Shown one piece after another: positions 23,386-34,028 of a stretch of 64,000 nucleotides of DNA (positions are counted from its first letter, which is position 1; every line of letters starts with the position of its first letter). The notes under the pieces are model-generated. The model saw only the letters and a list, made by a program, of their open reading frames with translations, ran no database searches and was not told the DNA's origin. The stretch lies in contig RCSZ01000004.1 of the NCBI GenBank assembly GCA_014898425.1, positions 620,001-684,000 on the forward strand. The letters are read 5' to 3'. The translations under genes and the position numbers were made by a program. The DNA is from Botryotinia globosa. Lineage: Eukaryota; Ascomycota; Leotiomycetes; Helotiales; Sclerotiniaceae.

Positions 23386-24463
23386 AAATACCTAGATATC
23401 AACCGAACCCTCTCCCAAATCTCTACATTCTCTACATTCTTCAACACCGGTGTACACGGTACAGAGTATGTGCAAAAGCGACGGACAATCCATAGAAACC
23501 CGCAATGCAAAGGCGGAATGTGCGAGATGTAGCAATCTTACATGCAGTATCGATGATTGTGAGTGTGGATCGGAATATGGGGATGGGGATGCCGCTGTCT
23601 GCGCGTGGTCGGTACGATGGATGGTGGGTGTATGAAGGTACGCGTTGTGGGTGGAGTGGGAGATGGGTGTGGGTGTGGATGGATTGCGTGTTTAGGAACT
23701 TGGGTGATTTCTATTTCTATTTCTATTTTCATTTTGGGTTCGGGTTTGGTTTTTATTCTGATGGGTTTTATTGGGGAGGAGGAAAATAGTCATGGGATTG
23801 TTATGGAGATTGTTAGTTTGTAAGTAGGCGCAGGTTTGGATTAGGTGGGTAGCGAGGGTAGGTAGTAGGTACAGACTGTATGTACACGGTACAGTAGATA
23901 CTAGGTAGGTATCTGGGATTGCGCATGTGAGCTAAGAGGTGGATGAGTACCGATGCTCGTATGTACAATGCGGGTTGGTTGGTTTGTTTGTTACTATGTA
24001 TATAACAACAGGCATAACACGAATGGATAGCTTTGGCTGGAGGGCTAGCGAGGTGTGTGTTAGGGAGCGCTCGTATAATGTATTGGATGGACTCTGCCAC
24101 TATGAGTGAGATGGTGACATGCTGGATGGTATTTGGGGGGATGAATGGAGGAAGGATAGTTGGAGTGGCAAGGTCATTCATTCATTGTGTGTTGAATTAG
24201 TTGTGAATCTAGAAGAGAGGGAGAATGTCAATGACATGATAATACACGGAAAATCCTTGGTTCGCGTTGCTGGACAAGCGGGTGTTCCGTATGTACTCCG
24301 TATATCATCACAGCGTGCGTGCTCGCGTTCCGCGTTCATGCAGGGAAGGCTGAGTAGAATTGACATGATTCATCCAATCAAAATTGATTAACGCAGATGA
24401 AACATACGTAACCGATTAAAGGGGTACATACTTGCTTGGTGTAGGTAGTCACTGTAGTGTGAG

Positions 24464-24565
24464 GTAGTAAGTTGTAAGTTGTAAGGACCTAGGTAGTGTG
24501 AGTAGTAAGTTGTAAGTTGTAAGGACCTAGGTAGTGTGAGTAGTAAGTACCTACCTAGGTAGTGT
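24464..24565. repeat. 38-bp tandem repeat, two full copies plus a partial third
   Basis: Copies start at 24464, 24502 and (partial) 24540. Each contains a GTAAGTTGTAAGTTGTAAG block followed by the palindromic GACCTAGGTAGTGTG block. Confidence 0.92.
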
Positions 24566-24801
24566 AAGGAGGAAAGATGATGATAATCCATCATTTCATC
24601 TATTCCGAAATCAAAGTCCACTTCTCCTCCACTGATTATTACAGAGTAGAGTAGATAAAACCTTGGAACCCCTCCTCGCTTCTAATCAAGAGAGGATCGA
24701 CTTTTAAGCCTTTTAGGTTTTGTTGATAGACTGATAGTCTAATACATCCAACTTCCTGTGTATTAGTATCATCTGTTGTATGTGCAAAGTACACTGGGTA
24801 C

Positions 24802-24850
24802 CTATGTATACCTCCTATGTATACCTCCTATGTATACCTCCTATGTATAC
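24802..24850. repeat. 13-bp tandem repeat CTATGTATACCTC
   Basis: Three full copies (24802, 24815, 24828) and one partial copy (24841). The unit holds the palindrome GTATAC. Confidence 0.93.
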
Positions 24851-25034
24851 TGTACCTCCAATGTATGTATAGCGAGGTACGGATGATGTACCATGTCATG
24901 TCATGTTGTATATCTTCTCGATCCACCCTACTTCTAGCATAGCCTCCCATCATGTTTGATTGAACATGAAATCGTTATTGAAGCAAGCAAGAAAGAAAGA
25001 AAGAAAGAGAAAAACCTGTTGATAAAGTTTATAA

Positions 25035-25080
25035 TCAACCCAGTCAACCCAGTCAACCCAGTCAACCCAGTCAACCCAGT
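25035..25080. repeat. 9-bp tandem repeat TCAACCCAG, five copies
   Basis: Five perfect copies lie about 870 bases before the NIPA-type start codon. Confidence 0.95.
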
Positions 25081-25950
25081 CATATCCTTTATATCTCAAA
25101 GTCTGCTAGCCCAGCCCCTCGACTAAAATGTCAAAGTAATAAACTTCTCAAACGGCCTTTTAATCTTCTGGATCTTCTGAATCCTCTCAATCCTCTCAAT
25201 CCTCTTGATCTTATCCACCTGGTGACCCAAAAGCCAATCCCTCTCGACCCTCCCTCACTATACTACCCGACGTTCTAGCTACATTTCCATTGGAAAATCG
25301 TAATATACACTTGAACAATCCACTTTTGTATTTTCTTCCTTTTCATGCTTCATGCTTCATGCTCCATGTTGCACTGCACTGCGCGCTTCCTTCATTCGGA
25401 TTTTATAATTTATTCTTTTAATTGAAGGATTGATTCAAGATACAATCGTGTATGATTCATCGCAAAAGGACTCGAGAAACAATAACTAACAACTTGCTTG
25501 CTTTGACCTCGACGGACTTGGTTCAAATATCTCCCAAGAACAACATCTTCGCACACGCAATTCAAAGAAAACAAAACGGGACAATACTAATAACCAACTT
25601 ATTTGCTGTTGGCTTTACTCTCTGTCTGCTTCATTCCGAGAACATCTTCCCGCTCCAATTCACGCAATCTCAATAATTAACTACACAACAATAACTGCGT
25701 CACCCGTCGGCGCCCATAATTCCTCAATAATCAAGGAATATCACCCATCCAATTTACCTCCACATGAAATCTCAACCATAACCACAAAACTTCTCTGAAT
25801 AACTAATTTCTCAATTGTAAAGGAATATCCCGATTCGATTTACCTCCCCCAAGACCGAATAAATTACAAAGATCTCTATTGAGCGACATACAAAAACGTC
25901 AAGTCTCCATATCCTTTCCAGGCGGATTTGCCGCCGACTCCTCCTCCATT

Positions 25951-28071
25951 ATGGACCAAGCCGGGCATGCTCTCCTGGCTGCAAACCTCATATATGCTAG
26001 AGCAAATACGACAAATGGCACAGCCACTACAGATGCCGAAACCGAAGTTCGACCACCTATATATAAAGCTATTGGAATTTCATTGGCGGTGGCCTCAGGA
26101 GTGTTCATCGGAATCTCGTTTGTGTTGAAGAAGATTGGATTGTTGAAAGCCAATGAGAAATACAATGAAGAAGCAGGAGAAGGATATGCGTACCTTAAGA
26201 ATGCCTTGTGGTGGTCGGGCATGAGTCTCATGATTCTTGGAGAAATTTGCAATTTTGTTGCATATGCATTTGTTGATGCCATTTTGGTTACTCCGCTGGG
26301 CGCACTCAGTGTCGTCATTACCACTATCTTATCCGCAATTTTCCTCAAGGAGCGACTGAGTATGGTTGGAAAGGTTGGATGTTTTCTATGCATTGTTGGA
26401 TCTGTGGTTATTGTTATGAATGCGCCCGCGGAAGCTTCGGCGGCGACAATTCAAGAAATGCAGCATTTTGTCATTGCTCCGGGATTTTTGAGTTACGCCG
26501 GCGTCATCATTATCGGGTGTACATTTCTTGGATTTTGGGCTGGACCACGATATGGAAAGAAATCCATGCTTGTGTATTTGTCAATTTGCAGTTTGATTGG
26601 AGGGCTTAGTGTTGTTGCGACACAAGGTTTGGGAGCTGCAATTGTCACTCAGATCGGTGGTACAAAACAGTACAATCAGTGGTTCTTGTACGTTCTATTC
26701 GTCTTCGTCGTTTGCACACTTTTGACGGAGATCATATATCTGAACAAAGCACTTAACATTTACAATGCGGCATTGGTAACTCCTACATATTATGTCATGT
26801 TTACGAGTTCTACCATTGTCACTTCGGCCATTTTATTCAGAGGGTTCAAGGGAACTCCAACCTCTATCATTACGGTCGTCATGGGGTTTCTGGTTATTTG
26901 TTCTGGAGTCGTCCTTCTTCAACTCTCGAAATCAGCCAAAGATGTTCCAGATGCTGCCATTTTCGCAGGTGACCTCGATCAAATGCGCATTATTGCCGAA
27001 CAAGAACAGCCAGAAACTGAACCAAAGGCAGATGCCATCAGAGGAACAGCAGCTATTGTTAGAAAATTCTCTTCAGCTAGACAAAAGATGGAAATGGAGG
27101 AAGCGAAGAGGCTTCATGAAGAGTCTCACTTAGAACCGCTTGGTGAAGATGAAATAGTTGAATGGGACGGTCTCCGAAGACGTAGAACTACAATTGGTTC
27201 GAACTATAGCGCGAGCATGAGATCTCGCGCCAACTCATCTGTTCCTCCTTTACCCGAACATATGCACCATCAACCAACTCATAGAACAACTCTTCCTAGA
27301 ACACCTATTGCTCACCCACCTCTCGGTATGTCTCATTTCCCGGATCCAGAAGAAGATCGCGATGAAGAGGATCGTCCAGGTACCAGCCTTAGTTCTTCCA
27401 TCTTTGGCACTCTTCGCAACCGTGTAGCTCGTGGTAAATCTCTTTCTTCGGGCACAAATCCTGTCGTCAACTTACAAAGTCCTACTCACCCTGTTCCCTT
27501 GACCGACATTCGTACCTACAGAGGTGGTGATGGCGATATTTACAAGAGCGAAAACAGCGATGACGCTTATTACATTCATGATAATCATACTTTAGGTTTG
27601 CCACCTGCTCTACGTGATCAGAAGACTGAGTATACTGGTTCGGGAGGTAGACATGTTACTATTGCAGAAGATCCACACCGTCCAATCTCCAGAGCTAGTA
27701 ATTTGGTTCCACCTACACCCCCACCTCACTCTGCCAAGAGACAATTTTCATTCCAGAATGTCTTCAGAAAGGGTGGAGGACCACAACAAACTGACGGACC
27801 TCCACAAGAAGTCCGTTCACCTGATAGAAAACGTATAGGTTCTCGGCATGGAAGTGATGAGGTTGTTAAGGGTGCAACCGAAGAAGAAAGATTAGGACTC
27901 GTCAAAGGGGATACGAGAACACAAAGTCCATCGGGTGCATCTAGTACTCCTTCTTTTGATGAGGATCTTGAAGAATTAGAACCATGGAGTTCTGAAACCA
28001 AGGGATTTAGAAGAAATCGTTCTCCTCCCAGGAGAGATCCTGCATTGGGAGAAAAGGGTTCATTTCTTTAG
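25951..28071 (+). CDS. NIPA-family magnesium transporter
   Basis: About 706 residues from the ATG at 25951 (MDQAGHALLAANLIYARAN). The N-terminal half (about residues 35-340) holds roughly nine membrane segments. It includes the NIPA start IGISLAVASGVFIGISFVLKK, the LWWSGMSLMILGEICNFVAY stretch and the PLGALSVVITTILSAIFLKE stretch, all hallmarks of the family. NIPA proteins transport Mg2+ and other divalent cations across plasma or endosomal membranes. The C-terminal half is a long cytosolic tail, rich in serine, proline and charged residues, with dibasic-serine patches that look like phosphorylation sites. The frame stays open 24 codons upstream without an ATG, so an upstream exon is possible. 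No introns are needed. Confidence 0.9.
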   Translation: MDQAGHALLAANLIYARANTTNGTATTDAETEVRPPIYKAIGISLAVASGVFIGISFVLKKIGLLKANEKYNEEAGEGYAYLKNALWWSGMSLMILGEICNFVAYAFVDAILVTPLGALSVVITTILSAIFLKERLSMVGKVGCFLCIVGSVVIVMNAPAEASAATIQEMQHFVIAPGFLSYAGVIIIGCTFLGFWAGPRYGKKSMLVYLSICSLIGGLSVVATQGLGAAIVTQIGGTKQYNQWFLYVLFVFVVCTLLTEIIYLNKALNIYNAALVTPTYYVMFTSSTIVTSAILFRGFKGTPTSIITVVMGFLVICSGVVLLQLSKSAKDVPDAAIFAGDLDQMRIIAEQEQPETEPKADAIRGTAAIVRKFSSARQKMEMEEAKRLHEESHLEPLGEDEIVEWDGLRRRRTTIGSNYSASMRSRANSSVPPLPEHMHHQPTHRTTLPRTPIAHPPLGMSHFPDPEEDRDEEDRPGTSLSSSIFGTLRNRVARGKSLSSGTNPVVNLQSPTHPVPLTDIRTYRGGDGDIYKSENSDDAYYIHDNHTLGLPPALRDQKTEYTGSGGRHVTIAEDPHRPISRASNLVPPTPPPHSAKRQFSFQNVFRKGGGPQQTDGPPQEVRSPDRKRIGSRHGSDEVVKGATEEERLGLVKGDTRTQSPSGASSTPSFDEDLEELEPWSSETKGFRRNRSPPRRDPALGEKGSFL

Positions 28072-29304
28072 GGGATACAAGGATGGACATATGAGATATG
28101 ATGGAATGATATGAATCATGTGGAGTTTTGGCGTTTGCGAATACCTAAGAAAGTTTTCCTTCCTGGCATTATTATTTGTTTGGTTGATCGATTGGAAGGA
28201 AGGATGGATGCTTGGTTGGTTGGGTAGGTGGATTATTATTACTGCAAGTGTATAATCACAAGCTTTGTATATTGAAGAAAATGCGGTGGGCTTGCCTAGA
28301 AGGCCATTTGAATTAGTGAAAGATGGAGGATGGAAGATGAATCGAGTTATTCGAGGAAGTGATTAGGAGTTGAAAGAGAGACTTATGATACCTACCTAGA
28401 AACTATAATGGACTCGGTTGTAATCGTACCTAGAGACTTCTTCTTCCTTATGATTGATGTCTACCCCTTCATGGACGGAGATATTATGTGATGGGATCTT
28501 GTGAATGGAAAGTGTGTGTGGAGTAGCTGGCTATCCCGTGCAGAGTATTGTGGACTATGAGTTACAGGAGAACACGAGAGAAGCAGAATCTCCATCTCCC
28601 CCCACCTATCTCAATGACTCTCACCCTAAAATTCACACCGCAGAATATATATACTATATATATTTCTGCAGTGCAGATCTCTCTCTGTAGATCCTAGTGG
28701 AGCCAAGCCACCTTTGCACCAAACGTTAAGCGAACTTGTCTACTAAGTAAGGGTATCTATTAAGAGTAAGCTTGGAATTGGGAATTGGGAATTGGGAATA
28801 ATTCTGAGTCGAGGGATCGGGATTATATGCCTAGGAGATTGTGATGGATTTGGAAAGAAACGCTTTTTGCGAGGAGCGGGAATCCTGAGATTCAACTATT
28901 GTGGGTAAACTGTTTAGATAGTATTGAAAGAGTGGAAGTTTAATGATCATGTGTGGTTTGGATAGTTATGGATAGGCGCACGTATGCACTTCTTGAGATT
29001 CAGGGTCATTGTTTAGCTCTCATAGTTTAATATCACCGATGCTTCTTAGACTTTTTGTCTCTTCGTCTGCTTTCAAGACCGGTTATGTGGGGGAATATTT
29101 AAGGAATGTCTTTTATTATACAAGGTGACTTCAAATGGAATATAATATAACTACTGTGAAGGTTTCTTGGCATCTTCTCCTCCTATTCAAGCTGTCTGAA
29201 CACCTGAAACACCCTCTACTAAAAAGACGATCAAAGTTACAACCCTCTCCTCTAACAACATATCCTCTCACCCTTCACATTCCCCCTCCAACAAATGAAG
29301 CTTA
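28072..29304. other. Spacer between NIPA gene and the orphan cluster, no gene seen
   Basis: About 1.2 kb containing the 3' ends of two convergent genes. There are GGAATTGGGAATTGGGAATT repeats near 28770-28800 and a TATATATA-rich stretch near 28650. No protein-like frame was found. Confidence 0.5.
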
Positions 29305-30483
29305 CTAAACTCCAGCCCAGAAACCCCGCTGCCACGGCCAAGTTTCCTCTGTAGGTTTCCACTCCCGAATCGACCCTGGCACTGTCCTCCACTCTCCACA
29401 CCACCATTTCCAATCTTCAACAGTCGGTATGCGATACCACTCCCAGCCCTCTCTCCAAAATTTCCAGGTTCTCGGATCTTTTCCTAGCATTGCATCCTTG
29501 ACGGCAATTTCATCTTCATCATTCGCCCAGAGATACTCCCACTCTCCATACAAATATGGCTTCTTCTCTCCCTCTTCCGGAACCGTATATCTCTCATCGA
29601 TCAATCCCATGATCATCCAATCGTCGACTCGTTGATTGGGACCTTGCGATTGTAGAATCAGATTTTTGACGCAGTCGATGAAGCACTCGGCTGCTTGTTC
29701 GTAAGTGTTTCGACGGTCTGGAGTGAGGTATTCGAAGGAAGTTATGGAAGCGTGTGCGCTTCCGTGCATGTCAGTGATTCGATTCATGAGCTGGTTAGCG
29801 AGAAGGTTTTTGGTTTTATGGAATCCTTTGTGTGGGTTTCGACCGGTGAGACTGGTTTGGCGGTTGAGATTACTAGTGGAGGGATGGTGATGGGGTTTTG
29901 TAGAGGGAATGTGAGCGGGGTTGGGTGTGGCAATTGTTTCTCCGAATGCTTGGGCCCATGTTGTGGACCATCGTGCGGACCACCAGGTAGAGGATTGTGG
30001 TGCTTCTTCGCTAAATTGAGAGTTGGCTTTTTCGATCCTGTTTTGTTCATTCGGGTATGGTTTGTAAACGGGAGGAGTTTGTTCTTGGGACCATTGAGAT
30101 TCTGGGAGGGGGGCACTGGTGTCAGATATCTGGCTTCTCACGACGTCTGCAAAGTATGCTTGGCTAGGTGGTGAAATGATCACTTCTGATGCGTTGGCCC
30201 ATCCAGTAGAAACTCGTGCTGCTTCATTGCAAATATCATCGTTTGTGTCTTTGGGGTCGTCGAGATGGAGATCATGGAACTTGTCTGGTCCAGTGAGGTA
30301 AGACCCTGTTGAATTGTATGAGGGAGGCTCTTCTTTGGACCAATAAGGTTCTTCAAGGTCTGGGTAATGAGTGATAGGTGGAGGAGTTAGAACGGAGCCA
30401 AGCATCTTGAATGGTTGATCTATAGTTTGTACGTTGATGAAATGGGATGTGTATTGTGTGCAACGACGAAAAGTTATCGACAT
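29305..30483 (-). CDS. Unrecognised protein with two PPxY motifs and a tryptophan-rich C-terminus
   Basis: No family recognised. The frame gives 392 residues from the first ATG; an internal ATG (MLGSVLTPPPITHYP, at about 30405) is an equally good start. PPxY motifs occur as KEEPPSYNSTG and EQTPPVYKPY, ligands of WW domains such as those of Rsp5/NEDD4 ubiquitin ligases. The middle is polar. The last 100 residues are very rich in tryptophan and acidic residues (GEWEYLW, WKFWREGWEWYRIP, DWKWWCGEW). No signal peptide or membrane segment. It is the leftmost member of a row of six minus-strand frames. Confidence 0.65.
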   Translation of the reverse strand: MSITFRRCTQYTSHFINVQTIDQPFKMLGSVLTPPPITHYPDLEEPYWSKEEPPSYNSTGSYLTGPDKFHDLHLDDPKDTNDDICNEAARVSTGWANASEVIISPPSQAYFADVVRSQISDTSAPLPESQWSQEQTPPVYKPYPNEQNRIEKANSQFSEEAPQSSTWWSARWSTTWAQAFGETIATPNPAHIPSTKPHHHPSTSNLNRQTSLTGRNPHKGFHKTKNLLANQLMNRITDMHGSAHASITSFEYLTPDRRNTYEQAAECFIDCVKNLILQSQGPNQRVDDWMIMGLIDERYTVPEEGEKKPYLYGEWEYLWANDEDEIAVKDAMLGKDPRTWKFWREGWEWYRIPTVEDWKWWCGEWRTVPGSIREWKPTEETWPWQRGFWAGV

Positions 30484-30885
30484 GCATAGATTGTTTCTTG
30501 AGGCTTTAAGAAATAGAAGCAGCGAAACTATTTAATATCAAGTCGATGAGTGTCATCAGTCCTCTCGTTTTGTTTCTTTTAAATGACTGCATTTTTTGAT
30601 ATCAAATGTATGACTTGCTCAAAACTTTCGAGTTCGAGTCAAATATGTTGTGTGATAATCATTGAGAAATCAACTTTATGAATAGTTACAAGTCAAGGCC
30701 GGATGAGAGCGTATGATTTGAGAAATATGAAATTGCTACTAAATACAGAGGATATAAAACGCCTTTGAACATAAGTACCAACAGAGCGGTATTAAGTAGA
30801 CATCTCCCTCCCTTACATTCCGAAACACCAAATATCTCCAACTTTCATCTTTCAATTTTCAACAACCTATCTTGAAAATCCACAA
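30484..30885. other. Intergenic spacer in the orphan cluster
   Basis: About 400 bases upstream of the gene at 29305-30483 and downstream of the next. Nothing beyond ordinary AT-leaning spacer was seen. Confidence 0.5.
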
Positions 30886-31758
30886 CTATCCAACCTCTTT
30901 TGCACCACTCAGCTCCAACATTCGTCTCTTCCACGCCTGGTACAATTTCATTCTACTTGCTTCCGAAGGTCCAATATCTAACTCTTGTTTTCCCTCTGTG
31001 ATTTTCTCCCTTGTTTTGGTTGATTCTAAGTTATGACAATGACTCTCGTCCTTGTTTTCTTCTTCCATTTTGATGGTGTTCTCGGAATTGTCACGATTGT
31101 GTTCCGCACCAGGGCGAAGAGCCAGATTGCAAGTAAATGCAGTTTCAGGTGGGAGCAAAGGCCAATTAGAATCGTTGAGGGGAGCTAGAGGTATAGAGTT
31201 GGTTTTGGTTCCTTCTTTGATATGGGTGTTGGCTTTCTCCTCGATTTCCGCCTTGGGTGACTTCGAGAACAGTCTATTAGAGAGAGTACGGATGTTTGGC
31301 TTGTGAAAATGTGCTCGAAAGAGATTGCTTATGTGCATTGGTTTCTTGTGTGTGGCGATATCGGTCTTGGGGAGTAGGCTCTGGACCAGCTTCCTTTTTC
31401 CAACATCCTCGCTCCTCTTGACTCGTTTGGTTTTTTCATTCTGTTTCCTTTCAACAATTGGAGATGAGCTATTATCAACTCTTTGCATTTTCAATGCTCG
31501 AAGTCGAACAAGATGATGTTCGGGCAGATACATCACCGGGAGGCTTGGTATTCCATCCTGAAAGACATTGCCGATTGATATTTGGGAATCTGTTGATGCG
31601 CCTACTCTTAGTTGTATAGATTCTTCAGGTGAATAGAGTGGAGGTTTTTGCACCTGTTGCATAGGTGGCAAAGTATGCTTTTGTTTGTGGTACAGGAGCG
31701 CAGCTTTGTGAAGTTCAAGTTGGTCCGGGGCTTTCGAGAGGGTTTTGGAGAAAAGCAT
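30886..31758 (-). CDS. Unrecognised basic 290-residue protein with a PPxY motif
   Basis: The frame starts MLFSKTLSKAPDQLELHKAA. It carries a PPLY motif (QKPPLYSPEE, near residues 38-47), a basic central region (KQNEKTKRVKRSEDVGKRK) that could be a nuclear signal, and a C-terminal coiled-coil-like charged stretch ending MKLYQAWKRRMLELSGAKE. No known domain. Same strand and spacing as its neighbours. It could be a real lineage-specific gene or one with unrecognised introns. Confidence 0.55.
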   Translation of the reverse strand: MLFSKTLSKAPDQLELHKAALLYHKQKHTLPPMQQVQKPPLYSPEESIQLRVGASTDSQISIGNVFQDGIPSLPVMYLPEHHLVRLRALKMQRVDNSSSPIVERKQNEKTKRVKRSEDVGKRKLVQSLLPKTDIATHKKPMHISNLFRAHFHKPNIRTLSNRLFSKSPKAEIEEKANTHIKEGTKTNSIPLAPLNDSNWPLLPPETAFTCNLALRPGAEHNRDNSENTIKMEEENKDESHCHNLESTKTREKITEGKQELDIGPSEASRMKLYQAWKRRMLELSGAKEVG

Positions 31759-32368
31759 TTTGAGACGAGGATGGCTGAGCGGACTGCAGATACTCTGATA
31801 GAATACCGATTAATTTGTGTGAAATTCTTGATGGGTCGTTCTGATTTGCTTCGGGGAATGAAGTGAGGAATGAGATTGGGTTGAGAGTCTTCAGAAATAT
31901 ATATAGCTCCCGAAACAATATTCTGCTGACTCGACAAGCTATTTCGAATCATTTGAATATATGTAACAGGCAAAAGGTCTACTTGAAATTCGACAGCGAT
32001 AATACACAGTCAGGAAATTTTAATTTTCAAGTCAATACGTATAGATAAGATAATGAATCTGCAGTGAATATTCACCCCTACCCTCAGAATAAACCCTCTC
32101 ACTCAAGTCACAATGAATGACAAAGGTACAATAAGAATTCAGATTGAATCTCAATACTTCTGGGCCGAACTCAAAGACGCTCAACATACATAGGACCTCT
32201 TTCCCCAAATTCCCAACCTCTACCAATATCACGGCTCCTTTAATGAGCAACACGTTCTCACACACAACTCCCAGAGGTACAGCAATCTTTTTTCCATGAA
32301 TTAGCAATGGTGCTTTTGTATTAGATATATAAAACATCGTACCTAAATAATCGCAGGTTCTAGATTCC
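31759..32368. other. Intergenic spacer in the orphan cluster
   Basis: Short overlapping frames on both strands lack coding character. An AAATATATATAGCTCC stretch at about 31895 is a possible TATA-type site for the minus-strand gene ending at 30886. Confidence 0.4.
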
Positions 32369-32728
32369 TTACTTTTGAGGTGGCTCGATTCCCAGCACAC
32401 TTTTGATTTGTTGCATAGCTGTCGGAGGAGAAGAGGCAGTGACTAATAAACCCTCTTGGCTAGAAGTCTCGACACGTTTTGGGCCTGCTGGTTCCCGTAA
32501 ACCGAGACTGCTGAAGGAGGTATATACTGATTGATGAAAAGCTCTTGGTTGTTTATCGCTGTTTGTTGATTTGGGATCTGGCGATTGTATGGCGGCTTTT
32601 GTTTCATGAGTCGGGTGGATAGCCTTTTGGGGGGTAGGAGGCGGAGTTGGGTTTGAGGAAGTTGGCAAAGGAGTGCCAAGTAAGAGGGTTTGGAGGTCCA
32701 TGAATGAGTCTGTGGTTGGACTGTGCAT
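32369..32728 (-). CDS. Unrecognised small proline/threonine-rich protein
   Basis: 119 residues from an ATG, starting MHSPTTDSFMDLQTLLLGTP, followed by a NPTPPPTPQK proline-rich segment and a short hydrophobic end (MQQIKSVLGIEPPQK). No known domain or signal peptide. Third of six minus-strand frames in a row. It may be one exon of a larger gene or a chance frame. Confidence 0.4.
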   Translation of the reverse strand: MHSPTTDSFMDLQTLLLGTPLPTSSNPTPPPTPQKAIHPTHETKAAIQSPDPKSTNSDKQPRAFHQSVYTSFSSLGLREPAGPKRVETSSQEGLLVTASSPPTAMQQIKSVLGIEPPQK

Positions 32729-33264
32729 AACTAATCTCGTAAGGTCTCAGGTAATAGATGGTTCACTGGTGTATAGAAAGACTGCATTACTTGAGTATAT
32801 GTAGAAAAATTGAGGCTGGAGGCTGTTCTTGTCTTCAATATTGCGTAAAGATGTAGTACGATATAACTGGAGAGTTGTATCAAGGACCAGAAATGGTTTA
32901 GCACAGAAGAGTGACACCAAATCTGAATGGATCATTGTTGGTATCCTTGCATTGAATAATCATTATCAGCCCACTTAACTGTGAATGAATACTCCTGATC
33001 TACTTAAGCCATCAGACAAGAGTAAAAGTTACACAAAGTCATGTGTAAGCCTCGATGCCTCTAGGTTCTCCAGATAATGATTAACTCTATATTTGTGAAT
33101 AGCATGTAAATCTCAAGTAAACTATATCATTTGAATGGAGTATCCCGGTCTCGAATTATTCTTGATCTACACACGCCACGTAGATTGGCTACTACTTCCG
33201 AACCCGACTAGAACCCAAAAGCCAGACTGTTTCTCACAGCAACGTCTTGACAGAGCCATCAAAT
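32729..33264. other. Intergenic spacer in the orphan cluster
   Basis: About 540 bases, no gene-like frame. Moderately AT-rich. Confidence 0.4.
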
Positions 33265-33558
33265 CTAGCGTGAATCTCTATCGTATTCTTCGATATCATA
33301 GAACCAGAGAACAAACTCGTCAGAAGGCTGCCCTTTTCCAGTCGATAAATATTCCTTTTTGACAATTTCCAAATCCTCTGATACCTTCTTGTCGATCCAC
33401 TCCATGCCCATGCCCATTTTCGCAGCCTTTTCCTTATAACGACGAGTGAGGGCTCGCATAGCTCGAGGAAAGTTGTCTAAGTTCGCGGTCATCAGGTTTG
33501 AGCCAGGGGCAATGGATGTTGAAGGACGGCGTTCGGGTTCTGCATTGCTGAGGAACAT
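33265..33558 (-). CDS. Unrecognised 97-residue protein
   Basis: Starts MFLSNAEPERRPSTS and contains a helical charged stretch (RAMRALTRRYKEKAAKMG) followed by WIDKKVSEDLEIVKKEYL. It ends with FVLWFYDIEEYDRDSR. The mix of helix-forming and aromatic residues looks protein-like, but there is no known family. Its upstream side has a GTATTTAAGCG stretch that may be a TATA-like element. Confidence 0.45.
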   Translation of the reverse strand: MFLSNAEPERRPSTSIAPGSNLMTANLDNFPRAMRALTRRYKEKAAKMGMGMEWIDKKVSEDLEIVKKEYLSTGKGQPSDEFVLWFYDIEEYDRDSR

Positions 33559-34028
33559 GATTACTGCTATGAAAATCTGGACGTTTGATGGAGTGTCGTT
33601 TGCTTGAATGTACTCCGGTACTTGTGAAGAGTATTTAAGCGATTTAATTGAAGTGGACAGTTCTCGTGCGATCTAGATCATCAACATGTAATTTGAGGCA
33701 TGTATTGCTCACTGTGATTCAGATATTGTCCATGCATAAGTTATAACAAAGAAGTGTGTCAACCTCCGCGTATTTTGGTACCGTCAAGCAATAATTCGAA
33801 AGCAAGCGAAATTCTCAGACAATCTATGCTCCCAGGGTGTGTCCAGAATTTTCGAAGACCAAGACTGCGTCTTGGCAATCAGAAGGTTTCAATTTGTGAA
33901 ACACATCAGACCATTCAAACTGCTTTGATACTTTAGATTTATTCTATTTCTTGGACTGCCTTCAAACATCAAAGACTGTTACCATTCTCCACGTTCAAAT
34001 GACGGAACGCCTTGTCTCCATATTATCA
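33559..34028. other. Intergenic spacer in the orphan cluster
   Basis: About 470 bases with no convincing gene. Presumed promoter of the gene to its left. Confidence 0.4.

Larger units (their letters stand above)
22143..25950. other. 3.8-kb spacer packed with microsatellites and minisatellites
   Basis: No credible gene was found. The spacer holds the pentanucleotide, hexanucleotide, 38-bp, 13-bp and 9-bp arrays listed separately, an AAAG run near 24990-25010, and several CCTAGGTAG motifs (24487, 24527, 24550). A CACGTGAC E-box-like site is at about 22537. The last 500 bases, rich in C, A and T, are probably the leader and promoter of the NIPA gene. Confidence 0.6.

Noticed and set aside
23184..23387. 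Frame of alternating tyrosine and leucine
   Set aside because: It is a read-through of the TATATC microsatellite with no flanking coding sequence.
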